A DNA stretch of 64,000 nucleotides, taken from NCBI GenBank assembly GCA_963920575.1, contig OY986974.1, forward strand, positions 2,790,001 to 2,854,000, in the 5' to 3' direction. The notes beneath the pieces are model-generated. The model saw only the letters and a program-made list of their open reading frames with translations. It had not been told where the DNA came from and made no database searches. A program made the translations under genes and the position numbers. Shown in pieces: positions 23,516 through 35,900 of this stretch (position 1 is its first letter; every line of letters starts with the position of its first letter). The stretch is from Narthecium ossifragum (taxonomy: Eukaryota > Streptophyta > Magnoliopsida > Dioscoreales > Nartheciaceae).

Positions 23516-25078
23516 GGCTAAATTTTCAATTAGTACCATGTAGTTTGACCGATATTTTTATTTGGTCCTTATATTTCAAAAAGTTGCAATACAGACCCTC
23601 AACTTTCATTAGCTCACTTATGTAGTCCTCCACATCAGCTTCCGTCGAACGCCGTCAATGAGCTAACGACAAACTAGCACACATGGTCTATTTTTATCCA
23701 CGTGGCCTATTTTTAACATATTTTATTAATTTTCTAGCCTTGTCAGCATTTTTAACATTTTTAACATTCTTAACATATTTTATTCATTTTCTCCCTCTTC
23801 TCTCTCTCTTCTCCCTTTCTCTCTTCCGACCAGCTCGCCATCGCTCGCGCTGCCGCCGCCACCGCCGACGTCCACCTTCAGCGCCACCAGCAGGAGCGGA
23901 GACACCACCTCCAGTACCTCCACCGTCAACATGGAGACCCATTTCCCCATCCCGACGGCCCCTTCTTTCCTCCTCTGCAATGTGTACCCGAGCTTCCCGC
24001 CGGCCTCGCCGATCTTCTCCAGTATCCTGCCCACCGGCGCGGTCGAGGTGAATCTTTGCTCTCGCTTGCTTCCTTCGTCGAACAACCCCGATAGATCCAA
24101 TCCCTTTGACAGGGAGATTATTTTGAACGCATTCATGGAAGGAGATCGAGAAATCGGCGGAGCCCCGAGGGTTTCGTAGTTGGGTGCCACCGATTCCAAG
24201 AGGTAGAGCTGGGAGTCGATGCTGAGAGACCTCTTGAACCAAGGGAGCTCCATGACGCCTTCGATGCTGGGAGTTGTGCATCTTGCGGTACATCAACGCC
24301 AGGATGGCGAGATCAGGACGGCGACGGCGAGATCGGTTGGCGATGGCGGGAAGGATCCGCGGCGAGCTGGGATGGAGGTGGGTCGGCGAGATCGCCGCCA
24401 AACCCATCACCACCTCGTCCAATCTCTAGGACGTCGGGATGGATCCGAGGCGAGCTCGGATGGAGGTGGGATGGAGGTGGGACGGCGACGACGAGATCGG
24501 GACGGCGACGGCGGGAGGCGAGCTCGGATGGAGCTGGGATGGAGGTGGGACGGCGACGACGAGATCGGGACGGCGACGGCGGGATGGATCCGAGGCGAGC
24601 TCGGATGGAGCTGGTCGGAAGAGAGAAGAGGGAGAAGAGCTCGGGACGGCGAGCTCGGGATGGCGAGATCAGGACGGCGAGATCGGGACGGGGACGGCGA
24701 CGGCGAGATCGGGGAGGCGAGCTCGGATGTAGCTGGGATAGAGGTGGGATGGCGACATCGGGGACGATGGTGAGCTGGTCGGAAGAGAGAAAGGGAGAAG
24801 AGAGAGAGAAGAGGGAGAAGAGAGAGAGAAGAGGGAGAAGAAGATGCTGACTAGGCAAGTTTTTAAATAAAATATATTTAAAAATAGGCCACGTGGATAA
24901 AAATAGGCCACGTGTGCTAGTTTGCCGTTAGCTCGTTGACGGCGTTCGACGGAAGCTGACGTGGAGGACTACATAAGTGAGCTAATGAAAGTTGAGGGTC
25001 TGTATTGCAACTTTTTGAAATATAAGGACCAGATAAAAATATCGGTCAAACTACAGGGTACTAATTGAAAATTTAGCC
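23516..25078. mobile_element. Mutator-like element, copy A
   Basis: A 1563-bp element starts GGCTAAATTTTCAATTAG and ends with its complement. The terminal inverted repeats are over 230 bp, with further matching pyrimidine/purine tracts inside. A 9-bp duplication TTTTTTTAT (23507-23515, 25079-25087) flanks it, as expected for Mutator superfamily. It carries no transposase. The centre holds a captured CIPK-like fragment and GC-rich ggcgagctcggatgga repeats, so it is Pack-MULE-like. Confidence 0.88.
23860..24253 (-). pseudogene. Captured CIPK C-terminal fragment (copy A)
   Basis: The minus strand encodes MELPWFKRS followed by MNAFKIISLSKGLDLSGLF, RFTSTAPVGRILEKI and GKLGYTLQRR. This matches the end of the kinase domain, the NAF/FISL motif (CBL calcium-sensor binding) and the following regulatory part of plant CBL-interacting protein kinases. 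No kinase catalytic domain is present. It lies inside the Mutator-like element, so it is a transduplicated fragment rather than a host gene. Whether it is transcribed is unknown. Confidence 0.75.
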
Positions 25079-25475
25079 TTTTTTTATTGAGTTGGCATTG
25101 GTCTTACGAGTTGCTGCAATCGTTGAGAGAGTCTTCTCTTCGATGAAGATTATCAAGTCTGATTTGAGTAATAAGATGGGAGATGACTGGATGAATGATT
25201 GCATGGTAATATACATCAAGCGGGAAATTTTTGAAACTAGCGAGAACGAAACAATTTGCAACGTTTTCAAAAAATTCAAAAACATATTATCCAACTTCCA
25301 CCTCTCTATCGCATCACATAGTACGGTACATATATTTTAATATTTCTATTATTTTTATTCTTTAATGTTTGATATTGTAATTCTAAGGTACCTTTTGCAT
25401 TACTTAAAAGGAAGAAAATTTGATCATTTTGTTTTAGATTTCACCCCCCTTAAGTCTCATCTGATTCCGCCACTG

Positions 25476-25644
25476 AGATCCACAAAAACATCCAATGATC
25501 ATCGCGATTTTTCAGATACATCATTTTGTTAAAAAATCTACAACTAAAAGCCAACTAAACATTCCCCATCTTGTTGGATCCATCCAAATTATACAATTGA
25601 ATTCATACAAAAAAAATAAAAATAAAGGAAGCTTTTTAAAACTA
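25476..25644. other. Spacer between Mutator-like copies A and B
   Basis: This is host flank beyond the hAT 3' terminus. It recurs almost identically at 27605-27774, marking it as part of the duplicated 2.13-kb unit. Confidence 0.8.
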
Positions 25645-27207
25645 GGCTAAATTTTCAATTAGTACCCTGTAGTTTGACCGATATTTTTATGTGGTCCTTA
25701 TATTTCAAAAAGTTGCAATACAGACCCTCAACTTTCATTAGCTCACTTATGTAGTCCTCCACGTCAGCTTCCGTCGAACACCGTCAACGAGCTAACGGCA
25801 AATTAGCACACGTGGCCTATTTTTATCCACGTGGCCTATTTTAAACATATTTTACTAATTTTCTAGCATTGTCAGCATTTTTAACATTTTTAACATTCTT
25901 AACATATTTTATTCATTTTCTCCCTCTTCTCTCTCTCTTCTCCCTTTCTCTCTTCCGACCAGCTCGCCATCGCTCGCGCTGCCGCCGCCACCGCCGACGT
26001 CCACCTTCAGCGCCACCAGCAGGAGCGGAGACACCACCTCCAGTACCTCCACCGTCAACATGGAGACCCATTTCCCCATCCCGACGGCCCCTTCTTTCCT
26101 CCTCTGCAATGTGTACCCGAGCTTCCCGCCGGCCTCGCCGATCTTCTCCAGTATCCTGCCCACCGGCGCGGTCGAGGTGAATCTTTGCTCTCGCTTGCTT
26201 CCTTCGTCGAACAACCCCGATAGATCCAATCCCTTTGACAGGGAGATTATTTTGAACGCATTCATGGAAGGAGATCGAGAAATCGGCGGAGCCCCGAGGG
26301 TTTCGTAGTTGGGTGCCACCGATTCCAAGAGGTAGAGCTGGGAGTCGATGCTGAGAGACCTCTTGAACCAAGGGAGCTCCATGACGCCTTCGATGCTGGG
26401 AGTTGTGCATCTTGCGGTACATCAACGCCAGGATGGCGAGATCAGGACGGCGACGGCGAGATCGGTTGGCGATGGCGGGAAGGATCCGCGGCGAGCTGGG
26501 ATGGAGGTGGGTCGGCGAGATCGCCGCCAAACCCATCACCACCTCGTCCAATCTCTAGGACGTCGGGATGGATCCGAGGCGAGCTCGGATGGAGGTGGGA
26601 TGGAGGTGGGACGGCGACGACGAGATCGGGACGGCGACGGCGGGAGGCGAGCTCGGATGGAGCTGGGATGGAGGTGGGACGGCGACGACGAGATCGGGAC
26701 GGCGACGGCGGGATGGATCCGAGGCGAGCTCGGATGGAGCTGGTCGGAAGAGAGAAGAGGGAGAAGAGCTCGGGACGGCGAGCTCGGGATGGCGAGATCA
26801 GGACGGCGAGATCGGGACGGGGACGGCGACGGCGAGATCGGGGAGGCGAGCTCGGATGTAGCTGGGATAGAGGTGGGATGGCGACATCGGGGACGATGGT
26901 GAGCTGGTCGGAAGAGAGAAAGGGAGAAGAGAGAGAGAAGAGGGAGAAGAGAGAGAGAAGAGGGAGAAGAAGATGCTGACTAGGCAAGTTTTTAAATAAA
27001 ATATATTTAAAAATAGGCCACGTGGATAAAAATAGGCCACGTGTGCTAGTTTGCCGTTAGCTCGTTGACGGCGTTCGACGGAAGCTGACGTGGAGGACTA
27101 CATAAGTGAGCTAATGAAAGTTGAGGGTCTGTATTGCAACTTTTTGAAATATAAGGACCAGATAAAAATATCGGTCAAACTACAGGGTACTAATTGAAAA
27201 TTTAGCC
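25645..27207. mobile_element. Mutator-like element, copy B (chimeric)
   Basis: Also 1563 bp. Its left flank (TTAAAACTA) and left-end variants match copy C; its right flank (TTTTTTTAT) and right-end variants match copy A. It therefore has no matching target duplication of its own and looks like a recombinant rather than an independent insertion. Confidence 0.88.
25989..26382 (-). pseudogene. Captured CIPK fragment (copy B)
   Basis: Same content and orientation as the fragment in copy A, with an identical predicted peptide across the NAF motif. Confidence 0.75.
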
Positions 27208-27604
27208 TTTTTTTATTGAGTTGGCATTGGTCTTACGAGTTGCTGCAATCGTTGAGAGAGTCTTCTCTTCGATGAAGATTATCAAGTCTGATTTGAGTAA
27301 TAAGATGGGAGATGACTGGATGAATGATTGCATGGTAATATACATCAAGCGGGAAATTTTTGAAACTAGCGAGAACGAAACAATTTGCAACGTTTTCAAA
27401 AAATTCAAAAACATATTATCCAACTTCCACCTCTCTATCGCATCACATAGTACGGTACATATATTTTAATATTTCTATTATTTTTATTCTTTAATGTTTG
27501 ATATTGTAATTCTAAGGTACCTTTTGCATTACTTAAAAGGAAGAAAATTTGATCATTTTGTTTTAGATTTCACCCCCCTTAAGTCTCATCTGATTCCGCC
27601 ACTG
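27208..27604 (+). pseudogene. hAT relic, duplicated 3' part
   Basis: Nearly identical copy of 25079-25475: hATC peptide IELALVLRVAAIVERVFS and the CAGTGGCGGAATC-type terminus on the complement. It arose with the 2.13-kb duplication. Confidence 0.85.
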
Positions 27605-27774
27605 AGATCCACAAAAACATCCAATGATCATCGCGATTTTTCAGATACATCATTTTGTTAAAAAATCTACAACTAAAAGCCAACTAAACATTCCCCATCT
27701 TGTTGGATCCATCCAAATTATACAATTGAATTCATACAAAAAAAAATAAAAATAAAGGAAGCTTTTTAAAACTA

Positions 27775-29109
27775 GGCTAAATTTTCAATTAGTACCCTGT
27801 AGTTTGACCGATATTTTTATGTGGTCCTTAGCTCACTTATGTAGTCCTCCACGTCAGCTTCCGTCGAACGCCGTCAACGAGCTAACGGCAAATTAGCACA
27901 CGTGGCCTATTTTTATCCACGTGGCCTATTTTAAACATATTTTACTAATTTTCTAGCATTGTCAGCATTTTTAACATTTTTAACATTCTTAACATATTTT
28001 ATTCATTTTCTCCCTCTTCTCTCTCTCTTCTCCCTTTCTCTCTTCCGACCAGCTCGCCATCGCTCGCGCTGCCGCCGCCACCGCCGACGTCCACCTTCAG
28101 CGCCACCAGCAGGAGCGGAGACACCACCTCCAGTACCTCCACCGTCAACATGGAGACCCATTTCCTCATCCCGACGGCCCCTTCTTTCCTCCTCTGCAAT
28201 GTGTACCCGAGCTTCCCGCCGGCCTCGCCGATCTTCTCCAGTATCCTGCCCACCGGCGCGGTCGAGGTGAATCTTTGCTCTCGCTTGCTTCCTTCGTCGA
28301 ACAGCCCCGATAGATCCAATCCCTTTGACAGGGAGATTATTTTGAACGCATTCATGGAAGGAGATCGAGAAATCGGCGGAGCCCCGAGGGTTTCGTAGTT
28401 GGGTGCCACCGATTCCAAGAGGTAGAGCTGGGAGTCGATGCTGAGAGACCTCTTGAACCAAGGGAGCTCCATGACGCCTTCGATGCTGGGAGTTGTGCAT
28501 CTTGCGGTACATCAACGCCAGGATGGCGAGATCAGGACGGCGACGGCGAGATCGGTTGGCGATGGCGGGAAGGATCCGCGGCGAGCTGGGATGGAGGTGG
28601 GTCGGCGAGATCGCCGCCAAACCCATCACCACCTCGTCCAATCTCTAGGACGTCGGGATGGATCCGAGGCGAGCTCGGATGGAGGTGGGACGGCGACGAC
28701 GAGATCGGGACGGCGACGGCGAGAACGGCGACGGCGAGATCGGGGAGGCGGGCTCGGATGGAGCTGGGATGGAGGTGGGACGGCGACATCGGGGACGATG
28801 GTGAGCTGGTCGGAAGAGAGAAAGGGGGAAGAGAGAGAGAAGAGGGAGAAGAGAGAGAGAAGAGGGAGAAGAAGATGCTGACTAGGCCAGTTTTTAAATA
28901 AAATATATTTAAAAATAGACCACGTGGATAAAAATAGGCCACGTGTGCTAGTTTGTCGTTAGCTCGTTGACGGCGTTTGACGGAAGCTGACGTGGAGGAC
29001 TACATAAGTGAGCTAATGAAAGTTGAGGGTATGTATTATAACTTTTTGAAATATAAGGACCACATAAAAATATCGGTCAAACTACATGGTACTAATTGAA
29101 AATTTAGCC
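27775..29109. mobile_element. Mutator-like element, copy C
   Basis: A 1335-bp copy flanked by TTAAAACTA (27766-27774) and TTAAAAATA (29110-29118), a 9-bp target duplication with one mismatch. It lacks about 40 bp of the left terminal repeat and part of the GC-rich centre present in copies A and B. Confidence 0.85.
28079..28472 (-). pseudogene. Captured CIPK fragment (copy C)
   Basis: As in copies A and B, with a few substitutions (Gly to Arg near GMRKWVS; Val to Ala near GSIGAVRR in the overlapping frame). Confidence 0.75.
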
Positions 29110-29118
29110 TTAAAAATA

Positions 29119-29986
29119 TAGACAATAAATGGGGAATAACCAAATTAGGACATATTACAAACGTTAACGGAAGCCGTTAGTTAGTCTTTAATCCCGTTAC
29201 ACTCGTCTCTCTCTCTCTCTCTCTGACTCATTTCCACCCAATTCTTTTTTCTCCATTCTCATTTCTCTCTCTCTCTCTCTCTCCAAATCCCCGTAAAAAC
29301 AAAGCCTCTCCTTCTCTCGATACCTAGTCTCGAGGGTTCCGCGCAGCTATCGAATTCGTGGTCGAACTCGTGAAATCGAGCCCCTTCTTGACTGCGGGCG
29401 CCCTGATTTTTTTTTTCTCTAGGGTTTTGGCCCCCTCTGGGTTGCCGTTTGCGGGTTTCCGGGCTCGATCGGAGGTGGAGTTGCTAGGCGGCATTGGGGG
29501 AGATCTCGTCGCCGAGGTCTTTGTGGTCGAGGGGCACTTAGGTCCTTCGAGATTTGGGGCGGATGTCTATCGGTTTTTTGTCGGATAGAGGCATTTGGTA
29601 ATAAAGAGGACTTTGTTTACGTTTATGCAGGATTTTAGGGTTCTTGGTGTTTCTTTCCCTCTTTTGATGGCATTTAGCAGATAGTTGGCTCATTTAGTTA
29701 AATTTACGCGTTAGGTCGAGTTTCTTCGAGTCTCCATTGAATTCGATCATCTGTGTTGTACCATGAAAGATGCATTTCCATATGATCGCTCATAGGCGAT
29801 GTGAGTTTGAGAGTATGGGGAAAAGTTTCTGTTTCTTGTGAATGCTCTTTATTTATTTTGCGTCTCTTGATGCAGAATGTACTGAGATTTCGCGTGGTTA
29901 AAGGGTTTTTGAAGTTTGGTTAGTGGATTAGAGGTGGGGAATTGGCATTTGGGACAGCACGGGGAAGGTCGTTCACAGTTGCTTGC
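29119..29986 (+). promoter_or_regulatory. Promoter and 5' leader of the nucleotidyltransferase gene
   Basis: Two CT tracts (about 29203-29224 and 29264-29282) mark a likely 5' untranslated region. A leader intron is plausible, ending at one of the acceptors ttatgcag (29630) or tgatgcag (29876). No TATA box is clear. Confidence 0.5.
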
Positions 29987-32900
29987 ATGGGCGAGCATGA
30001 AGGCTGGGCACAGCCTAGCGGCCTTTTGCCCAATGGGCTCTTGCCCAACATGACGGACAGAGTAACCCGGACACTTGATAAGGAGAGATGGTTGTTGGCT
30101 GAGGAAAGGACTGCGGAGTTGATCTCGTGTATTCAGCCTAACCAGCCTTCTGAGGAGCAGCGGCATGCTGTGGTTAATTACGTCCGGCAGCTCATCATGA
30201 AATGCTTTTCCTGCCAGGTACATCAAATGCTCATCTTTTTAGTACTTGTTCAAGCTAGCTGAGCTGTGTTATCAAATTATGTGTCTGTTGTGAAGTTAAA
30301 CTGTGTTTTGTCATATCTCTTTGTGCTGACAGTTTGTTAGAAGAAAATCTGCTTCATATTTGCTGAATAGAGATTATCTATTCTTTGTCTAGGAGATCCT
30401 AGTTTCACACATGGTAGCTTTCAACTACTGACTAACGTTAACCTAAGAAATTCAGAATAGTAACACTTTGCTGTCTTTTAATTAGTCTCTCACATGTTCT
30501 CTTGTCATGCATGTTGTAATTGCCTATCTAATTCTTGGATCCACTAGCGCGAGCAAAGTAATGATAAATGAGCAAGAGGTCCTAGGCTGTCTTTTGCACA
30601 ATGCCCTTAACCACCTCTGTAGCTGAGTAGTCATTGGAATTTCAAAATCACCCGATCTTTTTATTGCAGTTTTATGTAATGCATCATCATACCAGAAACA
30701 TAAAAATATATCAATAAGGTTGCTAACCAATTCTCATAGGGTTGATCAGAACTCTAACTAGCAGTTATAAAACAATGGACATGGATGTTGAATTATGTGA
30801 GACATTCATAAAAAGATCGTATCACACTGATCAATGATTATATTGAGATGAAGCAGATAAAAAAAAAGATATTGCCTTTATCATAGTCTACTGCTTACGG
30901 GCACAAAAAATATGCTTCGTTAGGTCTTAACAAAGTTGGAACTTGGAACCCTGTTGTTTGTCCTTTGTAATGATTAGTTATGAGCATATTTTATTAGGGC
31001 CATTAACAATCATGTTGCTTTTACAGGTATTCACATTTGGGTCTGTACCTCTTAAGACCTATTTGCCTGATGGAGACATTGATCTTACTGCATGTAGTAA
31101 AAGTGAAACATTGAAGGATACCTGGGCTATGGAGGTCCGTGATATGCTACAAAAAGAAGAGAAGAGTGAGTGTGCGGAGTTTCGTGTAAAAGATGTTCAC
31201 TATATTCAGGCAGAGGTATTTCTTTTTTAGCTTGCTTTACTTTTTGCTGAACTCTTAATCTTCTCTTTCAATGACAAAAGGAGTTTTAGTTGCAAGGTTC
31301 AGGGTGATTGTTCCTTTGATCATTTTTGTCTGTTTGGCAACTTTTATTCTCCTTCCAAGGTTATTTTGCAGCAAACTTCCTTGGTAACAATGTAGTCTCA
31401 AATAGGTGCATATAGTATATCATCACTACCTTGGACTGAAATTTGCTTCTGGAGTGACTGAATAATTAATAGCTAGCATGAGATAGGATTCACGTGCTTA
31501 ATAAAAAACAGTCGTTTGAAGTTTAAATCATGAATGGTATAAGACACGATTAAATTCTCTCAACTGACTTGCAATTTTTTTATATGTGTTGAGATTTGTC
31601 CAAAGTGATTAAATCCCTTGAAGTATTTAACATGGGAAAACCTTGATCCATGACATGAATCCGTGGCTATGCTTATGCTTACCTACAAGCATGTGCATTG
31701 GCAATATACGTGATGATATCATAACTCACTTATATATACTCTCGGGGTATTGCATTGTCTAGGCCTCATTAATATGTCTTTTTTCTTTGGTGATTTAGCA
31801 TCTCTACGTACATCGCTGGAGGGCACATAATAAAAAGCGTCCATAAGGTGTCTCTAGAGGTCATGGGTGTCGGGAAGGGCTTGAGATGAGTGTTGTATTT
31901 GAGTGGTGAACGTGGTGAGAATTCCCATAAGTGAAGTCTCCACGTGACAATGATTTTTCCTATAAGTTTGCAGATAGTGCTATAAAATTTCTCATGTCAG
32001 CAATGCCTTTGGTTTCTGAATCAACATCTATTTGTGTATGTACGATACTATTGACAACGTTGGACACTATAGTCAAGCATCTGATTATTTTGAGTACAAA
32101 AAGATGAGATTATGGCTCTATGTATGCTGTGCTTATGAACATCTATTTTTCTCTATTAAAGATGAGGTTATGGCTCTATGTATGCTGTGCTTATGCACAT
32201 CTATTTTTCTCTATTAAAGATGAGGTTATGGCTCTCGGGGTATTGCATGTTCCTGAAATTTGTTTTTATTAATTTCACATTTCTATTGAAAGTATATTAA
32301 AGTGCTGTCAGAATCAATAGTCTTTCCTAAAATCTTGCTAAAAGTTTACATTAAAATTTTCAGATATGAAGAATATTGAAAAATATGTTGTCAACAAAAA
32401 CTATAACCATGTCCTGCTTTATTTGGCTCTTGACAAAAATACTATGACTGCCAATGTCGCCCATTGGCGTGATTTCAGGAAAGAGTATTGGCTCTAAAAG
32501 TAATGGCTGGATGTATTTCGTCTACCGTTACTAGCCTTACTTAAAAGATTCCTATGAAGTACTTGAATATATTTCCAATAGAAATCTGAAACTGATAACA
32601 AGGACATGCCTTAACATGGAAAAAAAATGTTCCTCTTTCATTTGTATTTGTCCCCTTAAAATGAAGGTCCATTGTTGTAGTTATCAATAGAATCCAATGA
32701 ATACTGAGTTAGTTACAGGTTTTCGAGCATATGCTGATACCAATATCTGATCAGACCAGAAGAATTCAGTACATGTAGGCGCTCATAGGTGTTCTAGAAG
32801 CCCTTTTGTGAGGATGTCATATCCATATGTAGCTTTTGTTCCTCTGTTGTTTTACTCAATTCTATGGGCTGTATGTAGAATATGTTACTAAGAAAGGAGG

Positions 32901-35900
32901 GCATGTTTTTCTAGGAACCTTTATTATGCTCTTTCTTCCTATAAACTACCTTGGAGCACTGAGTCTTATAGACTTCGCCTTAGTGGCATAAAGTGTAAAA
33001 GCAAAATAGTAACTCCACAGTTGATATTGTTGTTCCTTATCTCTTCCTTACATAGTTGGATATCCCGTTGCCAGTCGGTCATTTATGTGGTCTATTCTTT
33101 TCGCTGCCTTCTCAATTCAGTACTCTGAAGTTAGTCTCATTTTATTTGGAAGAGCTTTCTCTGGTGAGGTGAGAATGTTGATGCTGAATTTTTGACAAGT
33201 ATTTACTTCACTCAAAATAGTTAAAGTATGGATATGATGTTAGTCCTTTATTCATTAGAAGACATCTGTTTGGATATGTATTTAGCCACGTTTTGTTTGG
33301 AAGAGCTTATCTTGATGAAAATGATGCTGATATGTGTCATTTTTATTTCTATGTACAGGTAAAGCTAATAAAGTGCCTTGTAGAAAACATTGTTGTAGAC
33401 ATATCTTTTAATCAGGTTGGTGGGTTATGCACGCTATGTTTTCTTGAAGAGGTGAGTTTGATAGTGCTTTGACATTAAATCCACTTCTGTTTGAAGCGAG
33501 AACTTTTGTTTGTTCGACGTATCTTGTGCGAATTTTGACTTATGGTAGGTCATTCTGTAGATTGACAATTTGATAGATCAAGATCATCTTTTCAAGCGGA
33601 GTATTATACTAATCAAGGCCTGGTGTTACTATGAGAGCCGTATTCTGGGAGCTCATCATGGGCTTATTTCTACATATGCTTTGGAAACATTGGTCCTTTA
33701 CATATTCCATGTTTTCAATAATTCCTTTGCTGGGCCACTTGAGGTGATCTCAGCTTCTTAACTCATTTTATTGTACTAACATGCCGAAGTTGGGACTAAT
33801 TGTAATATTCTACTTTCAGGTTTTGTACCGTTTTCTGGAGTTTTTTAGCAATTTTGATTGGGACAATTTTTGTGTTAGCCTATGGGGTCCAGTCCCTATT
33901 AGTTCTCTCCCAGATGTGACTGGTAAAGCTAAGGAAATAAAGTTGTTCATTCTTTTTAGTGTAAGAAAAAAACATCCAGAGCTTTTGTTTATTGTTCACT
34001 ACTTAAAATTTGTCATGCAGCACAACCTCCTCGAAGGGACGGTGGTGAGTTGTTGTTGAGGGAAGTCTTTCTCAACTCATGTAGTACAGTATATGGTGTT
34101 AAGCAACAAGAGAATAACAACCAACCTTTCCTTTCAAAGCATTTCAATGTCATTGATCCATTACGTGCCAACAATAACCTCGGTCGGAGTGTTAGTAAAG
34201 GTACTTATCCTAATTTAAGCTTTTATTTTTTGAAGTTTTTTAGGTTAGTGTTGCCCTCTGTTTTAGTCATGTGGTATTGCTGCTCAATTGATAGTTCTAG
34301 CATCAGATTCGACTTCATAAATGTTAGGGTTCAATTTTAATTAGCATGTCTGAAAGAGAAGGCATAATGCCATCCAGAGAGTAAGTAGCAGGTTTTCAAT
34401 GCCATCAAGCACTCACTTATATGCATGAATGTGCTCCAACTTTGCAGACTGTTCTTGCGAAATTTGATTAAGATCCCGATTTATGGTGTTGGCAGGAAAA
34501 GACTTTCCCTGCCTCTTTAGTATTCTTGAAAAAGCTCATGCAGTAAATCTGCATGAAGATTAGTAATGTTAATTATCTACATTGGCTCATGAATGCTGTT
34601 ATTATCCCCTTTCTTATGATGCTTTTGAATGCCTTATGCTTGCTGCTTGACAAGTTTGGATTGCATATTACCTGTAATTGTACTTTTCAGGTAACTTTTT
34701 CAGAATACGCAGCGCTTTTGCATTTGGAGCCAAAAGTTTGGCCAAGTTACTTGATTGCCCTAAGAGAGAAGTACCTTTACAAGTAAATAAGTTTTTCATG
34801 AACACTTGGCAAAGACATGGGAGTGGTCATCGTCCTGATGCTCCAAGCCAAAATCCGTGGCAAATGCAGCCTTCAAAAGCAGTTCCAGTTGAAGAACCGA
34901 GTAATTCTCAAGCTACTGGGAGCATTAAGAAAAAGAGTGATAATGCTGGATTACCAACCAGTCACGAGCTTCAAGATGAAAGTGGTCTTGCTACCCAACG
35001 GTCTACTTCCCAGGTACTTAATAGCACCAGCCAGCAACCTCAGAGTAGGAATAGGACAAGCAATTTGGCAGCTGTGTCTCGTGTTCAAACCCAGAAAGGT
35101 CATGGGACTCAAGCAAACACTAGAACCTCTAATCAACTCGAGAGGAACTCTGGTTTCACTCGATCTATTTACATTGACAAGAGTCAGAAATATGTGCCCT
35201 CTGATTACTCTGTCAACGATCTGGAAGCACAGGGCAGGTTTCAATTTGCTAGGACACGATCCAGCCCTGAACTGACAGATGCATCTGCTGAAGTTTTGCC
35301 TCGTGGGCGGCGTAACAGAGTCATAGATGCAGGGAAAGACCAGCTTGGTCCTATCAAGTTCGATTACAGTAGTAGGAAAAAAAACACGGTTTCTGAAGTT
35401 TCAGGCAGTCAAAGTACAATGTCTTCTTTTGATGACTCTCCATCGTCGAGACCATCGTCGAGACAAAGTTCATCTCATCAAAGTGTCGATGCATCTGCTG
35501 GTCTGAGTGGTACTTCAAACAGTTACCACGAAGGTACTGACTTCGCAAATGTGGGGGAAGATCTTGCTTCTTTTTCTGAAAGTTATGAGATGCAGGAGAT
35601 GCATCAGGAAGAGCAGGATTTGGTTAATCTGATGTCATCTTCTGGGGTTCAACATTTAAATGGTCAGGTTCAGTTTCCTATGCATTTTGCTTCTCCTCAT
35701 ATGCATCTTCCTTTACCTCCAGTTCTAGCTTCGTATGGTTATGCTCAGAGGAATATGGCTGGAATTTTGCCTGCTAATGTTCCTTTCCTTGAGCCTTCCT
35801 GGGGATCAGACATGCAGTTCCCTCAAGGCTTCGCTTCTTCACCATTAACTCATTATCCCCCCCTGGCTGGACAGGACACAGACCTGGATGAGATGGTTGA

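Larger units (their letters stand above)
23466..25475 (+). pseudogene. hAT transposase C-terminal relic, split by a Mutator-like element
   Basis: Reading across the insertion at 23516-25078, the frame is MVETRKKCSFPLVYFF then IELALVLRVAAIVERVFS and MKIIKSDLSNKMGDDWMND. This is the hATC dimerisation region of plant hAT transposases. The element's 3' end follows: at 25456-25475 the complement reads CAGTGGCGGAATCAGATGAG, a Tip100-like terminal inverted repeat. The upstream catalytic region and 5' terminus were not found, so the element is truncated and dead. Confidence 0.85.

Noticed and set aside
24219..24911. GC-rich frames of 80-184 codons in the Mutator-like elements
   Set aside because: Low-complexity Arg/Gly/Asp or Ser/Pro strings from ggcgagctcggatgga repeats, open in several frames.
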